Assembly (NCBI RefSeq): GCF_001956855.1
Contig: NZ_MTHD01000006.1
Location: forward strand, 1-64,000
Length of the DNA stretch: 64,000 nucleotides
Direction of reading: 5' to 3'
Source: Azonexus hydrophilus
GTDB lineage: Bacteria > Pseudomonadota > Gammaproteobacteria > Burkholderiales > Rhodocyclaceae
Shown one piece after another: positions 47,645 through 56,991 of this stretch; positions within the stretch are counted from its first letter, which is position 1, and every line of letters begins with the position of its first letter. The position numbers and the translations under genes are program-made. Under the pieces are notes generated by a model, which was not told the origin of the DNA, ran no database searches, and worked only from the letters and a program-made list of their open reading frames with translations.

Positions 47645-49522
47645 ATGACACCCGCCATGATTCAGCGTGCCAGACGGATGATGATGCATCAGCGCTATCC
47701 ATTGCCATGGCTGTTCCTCATTTTCTGCTTGCTGGCAGGCAATGGCGAACTTCATGCCGGGCATCCGGCGCTGAATGTCAGTATGCTGGAGCGCAGTACC
47801 GATGGCTGGCAGTGGCTGGCCCCACAGGCGCGTTTCGCCGAAGAAGCCACACCCCATGAACATCCGCAGCAAGTCTTGTCCAGCGCGGCACTACGCTGGC
47901 AAAAGGTCTCAGATGCGGTGTTGAATGTCGGCTTCGGCCCCCCACGCTACTGGATCCACCTGTCACTGCACAACCCGGAAGCAACGGTGGCGACGCGTAT
48001 CATCGAAGTCGCCGAACCATTGTATGACGATCTGCATTTCTGGGTACTGCGCGACAACAAGGTATTTGCGGAAGCACGCATGGGCGACCGCATCGCCTTT
48101 GCCAGCAGGGCAATCACCTATCGTCACCCGAGCATGAGTCTGGATATCCCGCCGCGAACCACCGTGGACCTGCTCATCCGTGCTCATGCCCGTGATGGGG
48201 AACACGACCCCCTGCCGCTGCGACTATGGACCAGCGAAGGATTCCAGGCCGGCATGCAACTCGACCTGCTAATCTACGGCGCCTATTACGGTGCCATTGT
48301 GATCCTGCTGCTGTACAACCTGTTGGTCTTCGCAAGCACCCGCGAACAGGTATTCCTCTGGTATGCCGTGTACCTGACCAGCTTTCTAGCCTGGAACTTC
48401 GTCTATCGTGGCTTTGCCTTCCAGTATCTGTGGCCGGAATCACCGGATTGGAACGCTGGCGCCGTGGCTATCCTGGTCCCGCTGGCACTGGCCGGTCTGA
48501 CGGCTTTCAGCTGGAGCCTGCTTGACCTCCGCCGACAAACTCCCTGGCTTTTCCGCATCGCCCTCATCCTGACACTGGCGGCACTGATACATATACCAAT
48601 GGCCCTGCTGGCGCCCGAAACCGGCCTGTTTGCCAGCCTCAACCCGTTAGGTCTGGTGCTGATCACCACACTGCTCATCGCAGGCATTTGCATCGCGCAG
48701 CGCGGCAACACCACTGCCCGCATCTACGTAGCAGCAATCGGCTGCACGTTCGTCGGCACCCTGCCTTATTACTTCACTGCCTTCGGCCTCCTGCCAGCAA
48801 ACATGCTGACCATCCACGCGATCAACATCGGCTCGGCCCTGGAATTCCTGCTGCTGGCACTGGCGCTGGCACACCGCATCAACAGCCTGAAGACCGAAAA
48901 ACTGGAAGCAGAACTGTTGGCCCACGCCACGCTGAAGCATTCCGCCGAAGCGCTCGAGGAGAAGGTTTTCGAACGCACCAGCGAACTTGAGCAAGCCAAC
49001 CGCAGCCTGCACGAACTGGCGGTACGCGATGCGCTGACCGGGCTGTACAACCGCCGTCACTTCAACGAAGTGGTCCAGCAGGAACTGGCTCGATCGCGCC
49101 GGCACGGCAAACCGGCAGCCCTGCTGCTGCTCGACCTGGATCATTTCAAGAAACTCAACGACCTGTCAGGCCATCTGGCCGGCGACGAAGCGCTGGCCCA
49201 CATCGGCCAGTTGCTGAGCAGCTTTGCCCGCCGCAGCGTGGACCAAGCATTTCGCGTCGGCGGCGAAGAGTTTGCCCTATTGTCGCCAGAGGCGGACGAG
49301 GAAAACGTGGAGCGCTGGGCCGAACAGTTGCGCCTGCGCATTGACACCACCAACTGGCCACACCCCGGAACACCGCAAGGCCACCTCACGGCCTCGATCG
49401 GCGTCGCCCTGTCACAGCCCGGCGATACGCTGGAGAGCTTCTACACCCGCACCGACCGTGCGCTCTACCGCGCCAAACAGGAAGGGCGAAACAGAGTCAT
49501 CCGTGCTTTGTCTGATACCTGA
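47645..49522 (+). CDS. 7TM-DISM diguanylate cyclase (GGDEF)
   Basis: Membrane sensor of 625 residues. An N-terminal signal helix precedes a periplasmic 7TMR-DISMED2-like domain (about 40-200), followed by seven helices (about 205-410), a coiled coil (LEAELLAHATLKHSAEALEE) and a GGDEF domain with GGEEF at 539-543, so it should synthesise cyclic di-GMP. Translation may start at Met5 or at Met12-14. Its promoter region overlaps the nifN regulatory region on the other strand. Lies between the separated nifN and nifE. Confidence 0.93.
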   Translation: MTPAMIQRARRMMMHQRYPLPWLFLIFCLLAGNGELHAGHPALNVSMLERSTDGWQWLAPQARFAEEATPHEHPQQVLSSAALRWQKVSDAVLNVGFGPPRYWIHLSLHNPEATVATRIIEVAEPLYDDLHFWVLRDNKVFAEARMGDRIAFASRAITYRHPSMSLDIPPRTTVDLLIRAHARDGEHDPLPLRLWTSEGFQAGMQLDLLIYGAYYGAIVILLLYNLLVFASTREQVFLWYAVYLTSFLAWNFVYRGFAFQYLWPESPDWNAGAVAILVPLALAGLTAFSWSLLDLRRQTPWLFRIALILTLAALIHIPMALLAPETGLFASLNPLGLVLITTLLIAGICIAQRGNTTARIYVAAIGCTFVGTLPYYFTAFGLLPANMLTIHAINIGSALEFLLLALALAHRINSLKTEKLEAELLAHATLKHSAEALEEKVFERTSELEQANRSLHELAVRDALTGLYNRRHFNEVVQQELARSRRHGKPAALLLLDLDHFKKLNDLSGHLAGDEALAHIGQLLSSFARRSVDQAFRVGGEEFALLSPEADEENVERWAEQLRLRIDTTNWPHPGTPQGHLTASIGVALSQPGDTLESFYTRTDRALYRAKQEGRNRVIRALSDT

Positions 49523-49672
49523 CGGACAACAGAAGAAACTTGACTGAACGGCCCCTCAGCATCCGTTCGGTTTCGACAACACCCCGCCATTGGTTTTGAT
49601 CCGCATCATGAAGCGCAGCGCAATACCGTAGTAAATTACTCAACTATTATGGTTTGCCGTGAAGGATGTGTG

Positions 49673-50785
49673 ATGTTTGGATTGAAGACTCGCCAGGAAC
49701 TGGCTGCCACCCTGGCCGAGAATGCCTTGTTGAAGGCGAGCGCTGCGGCGCTGCAGGCGGAACTGGCGCAAACCCGGCAGCAGCTGGCCGAGGTGGAAAG
49801 TCGGCAGCAGCAGTTGCTGCAGCGCCAGGCGCTGCTTGATGGCGTGATCGGCAACATTCCCCGTTTCGGCGAATCGCTGGCCGGCATCCGCCAGTCCTTT
49901 TCCGGCTTGTCCGGACAGTTGAGCACCGATTCGACGACGGCGCGGGCGGCAGCCAGCGAGTCGGACGCCAACCGTGCGGCCTTCGCCCAGATCGCCGACA
50001 ACCTGCGCGGCATGTTCGAGCGCATCAGCGCCGCCGGCGAAAGTGTCGAGGACCTGTCGCGGCGGGCCGGAGAGATTGGCGGCATCGTCCAGTTGATCCG
50101 CGAGATTGCCGAGCAGACCAACCTGCTGGCGCTCAATGCGGCGATCGAGGCAGCGCGGGCCGGTGAGGCCGGGCGCGGTTTCGCCGTGGTCGCCGACGAG
50201 GTGCGCAAGCTGGCCGAGCGGACCGCCAAGGCGACCAAGGAAATCGGCGGGCTGGTCACCGGCATCCAGCAGGAGACCGGCCAGGCCAAGGCGGTGATGG
50301 ATCTCGGTGCCGGCAGCGCCGCCCGCCAGAGCGCCGAGAGCGAGGCAGCGATGCGCAGCATGGAGCGCCTGCTCGGTCTGTCGCAACTGATGCAGGATGG
50401 CATCGCCAGTTCGTCGATGCTGGCCAATGCCGAACTGGCCAACATTGAAGAACTGACGCTGAAACTGGAGGTATACAAGGTGCTGCTCGGCCTTTCCGAC
50501 CTCAAGCCCGGCGAGCTGCCCGACGAGACCCAGTGCCGTCTCGGCCGCTGGTACTACGAAGGCGAAGGCCGTGCCGCCTTCTCGCGCCTGCCCGGTTACC
50601 GCGAGATGGAAGCGCCGCACAAGGCGGTGCACGACGAAGCCCGCCAGGCCGTCGAGCGCTACCGGAGCGGTGACATCGCCGGCGCCCTGGCCGCTCTGAC
50701 CCGCATGGAAGATGCCAACCTGACGGTGATGGCGGGCATGGAACGCATCCTGCAGTCTGGTCAGCAAGGGATGGCACGGAAATGA
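49673..50785 (+). CDS. Soluble chemoreceptor-like protein with CZB domain
   Basis: A 370-residue cytosolic protein from ATG 49673 (AAGGA upstream). N-terminal coiled coil ([20 protein letters not shown]), then a methyl-accepting signalling hairpin tip ([23 protein letters not shown]), then a C-terminal zinc-binding CZB domain ([20 protein letters not shown] with downstream HKAVHDEAR). No membrane helix. CZB proteins sense zinc or oxidants and may act on chemotaxis or, through cyclases, on c-di-GMP; the GGDEF gene lies just upstream. Confidence 0.92.
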   Translation: MFGLKTRQELAATLAENALLKASAAALQAELAQTRQQLAEVESRQQQLLQRQALLDGVIGNIPRFGESLAGIRQSFSGLSGQLSTDSTTARAAASESDANRAAFAQIADNLRGMFERISAAGESVEDLSRRAGEIGGIVQLIREIAEQTNLLALNAAIEAARAGEAGRGFAVVADEVRKLAERTAKATKEIGGLVTGIQQETGQAKAVMDLGAGSAARQSAESEAAMRSMERLLGLSQLMQDGIASSSMLANAELANIEELTLKLEVYKVLLGLSDLKPGELPDETQCRLGRWYYEGEGRAAFSRLPGYREMEAPHKAVHDEARQAVERYRSGDIAGALAALTRMEDANLTVMAGMERILQSGQQGMARK

Positions 50786-50807
50786 CCCGGATGGCGGTGG
50801 GCTGAGC

Positions 50808-51035
50808 ATGGCCAAAAAATTTCCACTGCAGCCGAAACACCCCGAGCGCATCTGCTGGGGCTGCGACCGCTACTGCCCCGCCGACGACCTGGGCTGCGGC
50901 AACGGTTCCGGTCGCACCCAGCATCCAGCCGAACTGCTCGGCGAGGACTGGTACCAGTGGGGCGACTGGGGACTGGAAGAGACAAGCGGCGAGAGCAGGC
51001 AAGCAACGGACGACACGCCAGACCCGACGCAGTAA
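50808..51035 (+). CDS. DUF3079 small Cys-containing protein
   Basis: A 75-residue protein (MAKKFPLQPKHPERICWGCD) with three conserved Cys (CWGCDRYCPADDLGCGNG has four in total). DUF3079 function is unknown. It ends 8 bp from the nifE stop, tail to tail, with no terminator between. Confidence 0.82.
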   Translation: MAKKFPLQPKHPERICWGCDRYCPADDLGCGNGSGRTQHPAELLGEDWYQWGDWGLEETSGESRQATDDTPDPTQ

Positions 51036-51042
51036 GCTGTCG

Positions 51043-52443
51043 TCAGGCCGCCAGCACCGCCCCCGACAGCGCGCCCTTGGCCCACGGCGCCGGCTTCCTG
51101 ACCGCGGCCCAGACCGGGCTTTCCATCGACAGCGCCAGTTGCCGGGCGAGTTCGCTCATGCCGGCATAACCGGCGTAACCGAATTCGCGTTCCTGATTGA
51201 TGTCGAGGAAGGGAATGCGTGCCTTCAGTGCCGTGTAGAGATTGCGACCGCCGGCAATCAGGATGTCGGCCTTGTACTCGTGGTAGGTCGACAACAATGC
51301 CTTCGGGCTGCCGTCGTCGATCATCTTGGTGTCTTCACCCATCAGTTCGCGGATGCGCGCCTTGTCTTCCTCGGTCGACTTCTTGGTGCCGGTGGCAACT
51401 ACCTTCATGCCCAGATCCTGCAGCGCCGAGACGATGGACCACGACTTGACGCCGCCGGTGTACAACAACACGCGCTTGTCCTTCAGGCGGGCGCGCCAGG
51501 GTTCGAGCGCGGCGTGGGCCTTGGCTTCCTCGCGGGCGATGACGGCTTCGGTGCGGGCGCTCAGGTCGGGGTCGCCGATCAGCCGGGCGAAATCGCGCAG
51601 CGCGTTGGAAACGTCCTGAACGCCGTAGAAACTGCCTTCAAAGAAGGGTTGACCGTAAGAATCCTGCATCTTGCGCGCCACGTTGAGCAGCGCCTTGGCG
51701 CAGACGACCATGTTCACCCGGGCGCGGTGCATCGTCTGCACCTCGTGGAAACGGGCGTCGCCGGACAGCGTGCACAGGATGCGCAGGCCAAGTTCGTCGA
51801 ACAGCGGCGCGACATGCCAGAACTCGCCGGCGATGTTGTATTCGCCGATCAGGTTGACGTCGTAGGTCGGCAGGCCGTCGGCGCGCGGCTTGGCGGGCTC
51901 CGGTTCGGCGGTGCCGATGACATGCTTGAACATGGCTTCGCCAGCCAGCCGGTTGCCGAGATTCTTGGTGCCGTAGAAACCGGCCGCATCGACCGGGACG
52001 ACCGGGATGCCGGCGCGCTCGCTGGCGGCCTTGCAGACGGCATCGACATCGTCACCGATGAGTGCGGTAACGCAGGTGTTATAGACGAACACGGCTTTCG
52101 GCGCATAGCTGTCGACGGCCTGCTTGATCGCATGGAACAGGCGCTTTTCGCCGCGGCCCATGACCACGTCGGTTTCCGACAGGTCGGTGGTCATGCCGAT
52201 CTTGTACAGCGTGACGCCGCTCGAGCGCGTGCCGCGGTTGTCCCACGACGAACCGGCGCAGGCAATCGGGCCGTGGACAATGTGGGCGACGTCGGCAATC
52301 GGCAGCAGCGCGATCTGCGCACCGTCGAACGAACAACCGCCGGCCGTGGCGCCCGGTTTCGGCTTGGCGCACCCGGATTTTTCCTTGGTGTTGTGGCTGC
52401 AGGCCGGCTCGTCGAGCAGGGCCTGGATTTCGCTGGCTTTCAT
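51043..52443 (-). CDS. nifE: FeMo-cofactor assembly protein NifE
   Basis: Alpha subunit of NifEN, 466 residues. [18 protein letters not shown] at the N-terminus, [22 protein letters not shown], then [10 protein letters not shown] with the conserved Cys positions of the family. Its own sigma-54 promoter lies 32 bp upstream. As the only gene of its unit here, it is separated from nifN. Confidence 0.97.
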   Translation of the reverse strand: MKASEIQALLDEPACSHNTKEKSGCAKPKPGATAGGCSFDGAQIALLPIADVAHIVHGPIACAGSSWDNRGTRSSGVTLYKIGMTTDLSETDVVMGRGEKRLFHAIKQAVDSYAPKAVFVYNTCVTALIGDDVDAVCKAASERAGIPVVPVDAAGFYGTKNLGNRLAGEAMFKHVIGTAEPEPAKPRADGLPTYDVNLIGEYNIAGEFWHVAPLFDELGLRILCTLSGDARFHEVQTMHRARVNMVVCAKALLNVARKMQDSYGQPFFEGSFYGVQDVSNALRDFARLIGDPDLSARTEAVIAREEAKAHAALEPWRARLKDKRVLLYTGGVKSWSIVSALQDLGMKVVATGTKKSTEEDKARIRELMGEDTKMIDDGSPKALLSTYHEYKADILIAGGRNLYTALKARIPFLDINQEREFGYAGYAGMSELARQLALSMESPVWAAVRKPAPWAKGALSGAVLAA

Positions 52444-52474
52444 GCGCGTTCTCCAGAAGTCTGCAGACTACTCA

Positions 52475-52489
52475 GCAAAATGGGTGCCA
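52475..52489 (-). promoter_or_regulatory. Sigma-54 promoter of nifE
   Basis: Minus strand TGGCAC-CCATT-TTGC(T), full consensus, 32 bp before the nifE start. Confidence 0.93.
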
Positions 52490-52524
52490 TCCGCCAGCTC
52501 ATTGTTTTACTTGAGAATTCCTGA

Positions 52525-52558
52525 CGGCAGGCTTGTCGGCTTTGCAACAAGCCTGCCG
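52525..52558. promoter_or_regulatory. NifA site embedded in a 12-bp inverted repeat
   Basis: Perfect arms CGGCAGGCTTGT and ACAAGCCTGCCG around a 10-base centre. The inner ends give TGT-CGGCTTTGCA-ACA (52534-52549), an exact NifA site 45 bp upstream of the -24 element. The same hairpin follows the preceding gene's stop codon by 7 bp and may also end its transcript, although no T-run is present. Confidence 0.78.
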
Positions 52559-52564
52559 GAAAAC

Positions 52565-53578
52565 TCAGATTTTCAGCAGCTTGCCGACTTTTTCCAGCAA
52601 CTTGGCGCCCATGCCCTTGGCCCGCACCACTTCGTCGAGCTTGGCGTACGGCCGGGCGGCGACGATAGCTTCGGCGACGGCCTTGGAGAGCCCCTTGACC
52701 GCAGCCAGTTCGGCAGCGCTGGCGCTGTTTACCGAAACCGCTTCGGACTTTGCCGCAACCGGTTTGGCACTCGCCTTCTTTGCCGCCTTTTTTTCCACCT
52801 TCGGCGCGGCCTTCTTGGCTTCCTTGGCCGGTTTGGCCACCGGGACGACCGGCTCGACAGGGACCGTAGCCGGCAGATTGCGGTAATCGCGCGTCAGATA
52901 ACCGGCCGGCGTCCACTCGCGCAGCATCACGGTCAGCGCCGCATCCGGGTTGGCGGTTACCGCCGGCACGCTGTAATGGCAGTCGTTCCAGGTCGAACCG
53001 CCGGCCAGATTGCCGAGCACCAGGCTGGCGACCGGCGTGCCGACCCAACTGCCACCGGCGTAAGGTGCAGCCAGCGCCCAGACTTCCAGCGCCAGCGTAC
53101 CGCTGAGGTTTTCCGGGCTGCGCGGGCTGGCGATGCTCTCGATGGCGATATCGGCCACGCCGTCCTTCAGCTGGCAGGCGACGGCACCGTGCATCAACGG
53201 GTGGAAGAAGGTTTGTGCGGTCGGGTAGACCGACAGATCACGGACGCGGACCTGACCGTCGGCCCCCTGCGCGACCAGCGCCATGGCCATCACCTGCGGT
53301 GCACAACCAGCCGGCGGCAAGGCGGTGACGCAGGCGGCGACGTTGAACGAACCGGGCGTCGGCTGCAGCGCCAGTTCGGCAACCTTGACGCCGTTCAGTG
53401 CGCAGCCGTCGAAACCGGTAGCACTGGCCCACAGCTGCAGGGCCCACTGGCAGCCATCGGCCAGATCGGCTTCGGCCAGGCTGACGTCGGCGTTGAGATG
53501 GACGAAGTCGCCATCGAGACAGTAACCGTGGTTGAGACCCAGACCGGTAGTCTCGATCGAGGCGGAATAATTCGTCAT
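52565..53578 (-). CDS. Helix-hairpin-helix protein between nifE and rnfH
   Basis: A 337-residue protein from ATG 53578 (MTNYSASIETTGLG). Residues 1-235 are a Cys-containing beta-rich region with two similar halves (LALEVWAL and WALQLWAS segments), not recognised. An Ala/Lys/Pro linker (about 250-280) leads to a C-terminal helix-hairpin-helix of ComEA type (VNSASAAELAAVKGLSKAVA). The HHH suggests DNA or protein binding; no signal peptide is seen. Similar genes occur in nif/rnf regions, but the role is unknown. Confidence 0.82.
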   Translation of the reverse strand: MTNYSASIETTGLGLNHGYCLDGDFVHLNADVSLAEADLADGCQWALQLWASATGFDGCALNGVKVAELALQPTPGSFNVAACVTALPPAGCAPQVMAMALVAQGADGQVRVRDLSVYPTAQTFFHPLMHGAVACQLKDGVADIAIESIASPRSPENLSGTLALEVWALAAPYAGGSWVGTPVASLVLGNLAGGSTWNDCHYSVPAVTANPDAALTVMLREWTPAGYLTRDYRNLPATVPVEPVVPVAKPAKEAKKAAPKVEKKAAKKASAKPVAAKSEAVSVNSASAAELAAVKGLSKAVAEAIVAARPYAKLDEVVRAKGMGAKLLEKVGKLLKI

Positions 53579-53612
53579 ATGCACAGGCAGCTCCGGGGGT
53601 AATTGGCCGCGC

Positions 53613-53618
53613 ATTATA
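53613..53618 (-). promoter_or_regulatory. Possible sigma-70 -10 element for the HHH gene
   Basis: Minus strand TATAAT, exact consensus, 35 bp before the start. No good -35 is seen, and no sigma-54 promoter was found here. Confidence 0.35.
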
Positions 53619-53716
53619 GACCGTGAATTATTGTTTTTATTCAGCTACTTGCAACATATTTTCCGCACAAATACGGTGCATGAAATCCTGATTTTGATGT
53701 CATGAATTCGACAATA

Positions 53717-53989
53717 TCAATCGTCCTCGTCCATGTCCTTGCGCGGCACGGTGGCCGGATCGCAGATGATGCCGCGGTAGATTTCGACGCGGTCGCCCGG
53801 TCGCAGTGCGGCGTCGAGTTTGGCCAGCTTGCCGAAGACGCCTACCTTCTGGGCGCTCAGGTCGATGTGCGGAAACTGCTTGAGGATGCCGGAGCGGTCG
53901 ATGGCTTCCTGCACCGTCGCCGTGTCGGGCACTTCGATGTTCAGCCAGATCTGCTGGCCGGGTTCGGAATAGGCGATACCGATCTGCAT
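53717..53989 (-). CDS. rnfH: RnfH family protein
   Basis: A 90-residue ubiquitin-fold protein (MQIGIAYSEPGQQIWLNIEV) that accompanies rnf operons. It lies 11 bp after rnfE. The role in the complex is not known. Confidence 0.92.
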   Translation of the reverse strand: MQIGIAYSEPGQQIWLNIEVPDTATVQEAIDRSGILKQFPHIDLSAQKVGVFGKLAKLDAALRPGDRVEIYRGIICDPATVPRKDMDEDD

Positions 53990-54000
53990 GCGGATGCTCC

Positions 54001-54669
54001 TCAGGCGGTGGCCGGTTGGGCGGCCGGCACACTGCGCTCGGCCAGCTTCTGATCGATGATGCGCTTGCCGGCAAGCAGGAAGCCGAGCACGGCGAACGCG
54101 CCGGGCGGCAGGATCATCAGCAGAGCACCGCCGTAGCCGGCCACTTTTACTTCCAGGAAGGCGAAGGATGGACCAAGCAGTTGCGAAGCCTGGGCGAACA
54201 GCGTGCCGGCACCGAGGAATTCGCGGATCAGGCCGATCACGGTCAGCGCACCGGTGAAACCCAGGCCCATGGCAATGCCATCGAGGGCACTGGCGACGAC
54301 GCCGTTCTTCACGGCGAAGGCTTCAGCCCGGCCGAGAATGGCGCAATTGACGACGATCAGCGCGATGAACAGGCCGAGCACCTTGTACAGTTCATGCAGC
54401 CAGGCGTTGATCGCCATGTCGACGATGGTCACCAGCGTCGCGATGAGCACGACGAAAACCGGAATCCGCACCTGCGAACTGACTGTCTTGCGGATCAGCG
54501 AAACCAGGATGTTGGCCACCACCAGCACCGCCGTGGACGCCAGGCCCATGCCGAGGCCATTGGTGCCGCTCGTGGTCACCGCCATGGTCGGGCACAGCGC
54601 CAGCATCTGGGCGAAAACGACGTTCTGCTCCCAGAGGCCATCCTTGAAGATCTTTGAATTCTCGCTCAT
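54001..54669 (-). CDS. rnfE: Electron transport complex subunit RnfE
   Basis: Inner-membrane subunit, 222 residues with six helices, homologous to NqrD. Conserved VVFAQMLALCPTMAVTT-type segment with the membrane Cys and VVNCAILGRAEAFA. ATG 54669 is spaced 6 bases from AGGAG; ATG 54675 is the alternative. Part of the ion-pumping complex that drives reduced ferredoxin formation for nitrogenase. Confidence 0.95.
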   Translation of the reverse strand: MSENSKIFKDGLWEQNVVFAQMLALCPTMAVTTSGTNGLGMGLASTAVLVVANILVSLIRKTVSSQVRIPVFVVLIATLVTIVDMAINAWLHELYKVLGLFIALIVVNCAILGRAEAFAVKNGVVASALDGIAMGLGFTGALTVIGLIREFLGAGTLFAQASQLLGPSFAFLEVKVAGYGGALLMILPPGAFAVLGFLLAGKRIIDQKLAERSVPAAQPATA

Positions 54670-54678
54670 GGCCATCTC

Positions 54679-55284
54679 CTAACCGGTGATTTCCTGCTTG
54701 CGGGCGGCAAAGAACTCCAGCCCGCCCTTGACCGCCTTGACCACGGCGCGCGGCGTGATGGTGGCGCCGGCGAACTGGTCGAAGACCCCGTTATCCTTCT
54801 TGACGCCCCACTTCTCCGGCGCCGGCTCGGCCAGCGACTTGCCGTTGAAATCGAGCACCCAGTCGTCCTTCTTCACTTCGATCTTGTCACCCAGGCCCGG
54901 CGTTTCCGAATGCTTGAGCACGCGCACGCCGAGCGTGCGGCCATCCATATCCACCGCCATCAGCACCTGGATGTCGCCGGCGTAGCCGCGTTCGGCGACC
55001 TTGAACAGCACCGCCTTCATCTCGCTGCCGTGGCGGGCGCGATAGATCGTCACGGTTTTGCCGTCTTTTTGCAGGTCGACCGTATCTTTCAGGAAATCGT
55101 TGTCGGCCATGCCGGCGGGCAGCACTTCCGACAAAGAGTCGCGCAGGTCCTTGGCTTCGGCGGCAGCGATGGCCGGACCGGTGGCGCTGGAAACCACGGC
55201 CAGCGCCCCGCTGGCCAATAGTGCGACGACCCCGAGCAGCAGCGGCTGGTAGCCGATTTTTTCGCGAATGGTATCGAGATTCAT
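54679..55284 (-). CDS. rnfG: Electron transport complex subunit RnfG
   Basis: Periplasmic flavoprotein subunit anchored by one helix (about 13-35), 201 residues. GATIT in FAGATITPRAVV marks the Thr that carries covalent FMN. The stop of rnfD and its start overlap. Confidence 0.95.
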   Translation of the reverse strand: MNLDTIREKIGYQPLLLGVVALLASGALAVVSSATGPAIAAAEAKDLRDSLSEVLPAGMADNDFLKDTVDLQKDGKTVTIYRARHGSEMKAVLFKVAERGYAGDIQVLMAVDMDGRTLGVRVLKHSETPGLGDKIEVKKDDWVLDFNGKSLAEPAPEKWGVKKDNGVFDQFAGATITPRAVVKAVKGGLEFFAARKQEITG

Positions 55285-56369
55285 CAGGCGTTCTCCGGAA
55301 TATCGAGCGGTTTGCCTTTACGGTCGCGCCCGAGGATGCGCGGTTTGACGAAACGGTCGATGACCGGCGTCATGGCGTTCATCAGCAGCACGGCAAAGGC
55401 CATGCCCTCCGGGTAGCCGCCGAAACTGCGGATGACCCAGGTGAGGAAGCCGATGCCCAGGCCGAAGACGATCTGCCCGGTGGCGGTGTTCGGTGACGTG
55501 ACGTAATCGGTGGCAATGAAGAAGGCGCCGAGCATCAGCGCCCCCGACAACAGGTGCGATTCGGCCGACAGGAAACGGCCGGGATCGACGCCATGGGCGA
55601 TCGCCGCCGGAATCACCACGCCGGCCAGCACGGCCAGCGGCGCGTGCCAGGTGATGACGCGGGTGATCAGCAGGTAGAGGCCGCCACAGAGGATCAGCAA
55701 CGCCGCCGATTCGCCGAAGCTGCCGGCACGCATGCCCAGCCACGACAGCGCCGGCGCCGTGCCGAGGGCTTGCGCCAGATCGATGCCGCGCGCCAGTTCG
55801 GTCTTGGCATGACCAAGCAGCGTCGCGCTGGTCATCGCATCGGGCACCGGCAGGCTGGTCAGGAAAATACGTAGGCTGGCAACGAAATCCGGCGTCGGCA
55901 GCGAACTCATCGGCAAGGGCATGACCCACAGCGTCAGCGGCAGCGGGAACGAGACCAGCAGCGCAACGCGGGCGACCATCGCCGGGTTGAAGACATTCTG
56001 ACCAAGGCCACCGAAGACCTGCTTGCCGATGATGATGGCAATGAAACCACCAAGCACCGCCACCCACCACGGCGCCCACGGCGGCAAGGTCATCGCCAGC
56101 AACCAGCCGGTGAGCACGGCGGAACCATCGAGCAGCGTCGGCTTGATGCGCTGGCTACCCATCAGCTTCAGCGACAACGCCTCGAAACCGACACAGGAAA
56201 GAATGGTCAGCAGCCACAGGAAAACCGACGGCCAGCCGTACAGCCAGAACCCGTACAGCGTCGCCGGCAGCAATGCCATCTGGACGCGGAACATCGTCCG
56301 GCTGACGGAATTGCCGCCATGGGCGTGGGGGGAGGCGACTGGTTGGGCGGTGATGGAGATGGGGGTCAT
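55284..56369 (-). CDS. rnfD: Electron transport complex subunit RnfD
   Basis: Inner-membrane subunit, 361 residues, homologous to NqrB, with nine to ten helices and a conserved HGG near the N-terminus (PHAHGGNSVSRTMFRVQ). I start at ATG 56369, 8 bases after GAGGAG; a longer frame to 56492 runs into the 15-bp repeats (reads PPSSE repeats) and is rejected. It is separated from rnfC by 622 bp of palindromic repeat DNA. Confidence 0.94.
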   Translation of the reverse strand: MTPISITAQPVASPHAHGGNSVSRTMFRVQMALLPATLYGFWLYGWPSVFLWLLTILSCVGFEALSLKLMGSQRIKPTLLDGSAVLTGWLLAMTLPPWAPWWVAVLGGFIAIIIGKQVFGGLGQNVFNPAMVARVALLVSFPLPLTLWVMPLPMSSLPTPDFVASLRIFLTSLPVPDAMTSATLLGHAKTELARGIDLAQALGTAPALSWLGMRAGSFGESAALLILCGGLYLLITRVITWHAPLAVLAGVVIPAAIAHGVDPGRFLSAESHLLSGALMLGAFFIATDYVTSPNTATGQIVFGLGIGFLTWVIRSFGGYPEGMAFAVLLMNAMTPVIDRFVKPRILGRDRKGKPLDIPENA

Positions 56370-56385
56370 GGGGTGACTCCTCTTT

Positions 56386-56445
56386 GGGGGTTCTGAACTT
56401 GGGGGTTCTGAACTTGGGGGTTCTGAACTTGGGGGTTCCGCGCTT
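56386..56445. repeat. 15-bp tandem repeat
   Basis: GGGGGTTCTGAACTT occurs three times exactly (56386, 56401, 56416) and once in altered form (GGGGGTTCCGCGCTT, 56431). It forms the left edge of the large palindromic element. Confidence 0.9.
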
Positions 56446-56978
56446 GAGGCGCGGGCGTACTTTCTTTTGCTTCGCCAAAAGAAAGTAGCCAAAGAAAAGG
56501 CGACCCCTGGGTCGGCGCCGGGCTGCGCCCGGTCCCTTGCGCTACTCGGCGCGCCGGGCGGCTGGCTAAACTCGCCTGCGGCTCAGACAACGCCAGCCGA
56601 AGGCCCCCGGCCCGCCTGCGTTGCTCAGCGCCTCTCAAGGGGACCCCAAAGGCGTCCGAGATCAACGGACGGCACGCTTTTTTGGGCTTTTTTGGCGGTC
56701 GACCGCAATATTCAATAAAAAAGCTTGCTGCTTGGTCTGCGACGCTTTTGGGGTCCCCATGTGAAGCGCCGAGCAACGGAGCTGCTGGCGGAAAAAGGGC
56801 GAGGACTGTCTGAGGCCCGCAGGGCCGAGTTCCGCAGCCCCCGCCAGTAGCGAGTAGCGCAGGGGAGTCGGCGTAGCCGACCGCGTAACCTGGGGTCGCC
56901 TTTTCTTTGGCTACTTTCTTTTGGCGAAGCAAAAGAAAGTATGCCCGCGCCTCAAGCGCGGAACCCCCAAGCTCAGAA
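56416..56978. repeat. Large palindromic repeat element between rnfD and rnfC
   Basis: Imperfect inverted repeat of about 560 bp. Outer arms match from GGTTCTGAACTTGGGGGTTC (left) to its complement near 56940-56978. The stretch with CTTTCTTTTGCTTCGCC and CCAAAGAAAAGGCGACCCC is mirrored at 56890-56940, and GAGCAACG/GCGCC and GGGGTCCCC blocks are mirrored around a centre near 56700. No ORF of its own is convincing. Elements with this GTACTTTCTTTTGCTTCGCC pattern recur in betaproteobacterial genomes; mechanism of spread is unknown. Confidence 0.82.
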
Positions 56979-56991
56979 TAAGCGCCAAAAC

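Noticed and set aside
56369..56492. Longer RnfD start at 56492
   Set aside because: The extension is a translation of the 15-bp tandem repeat (PPSSE units); ATG 56369 has a ribosome-binding site.
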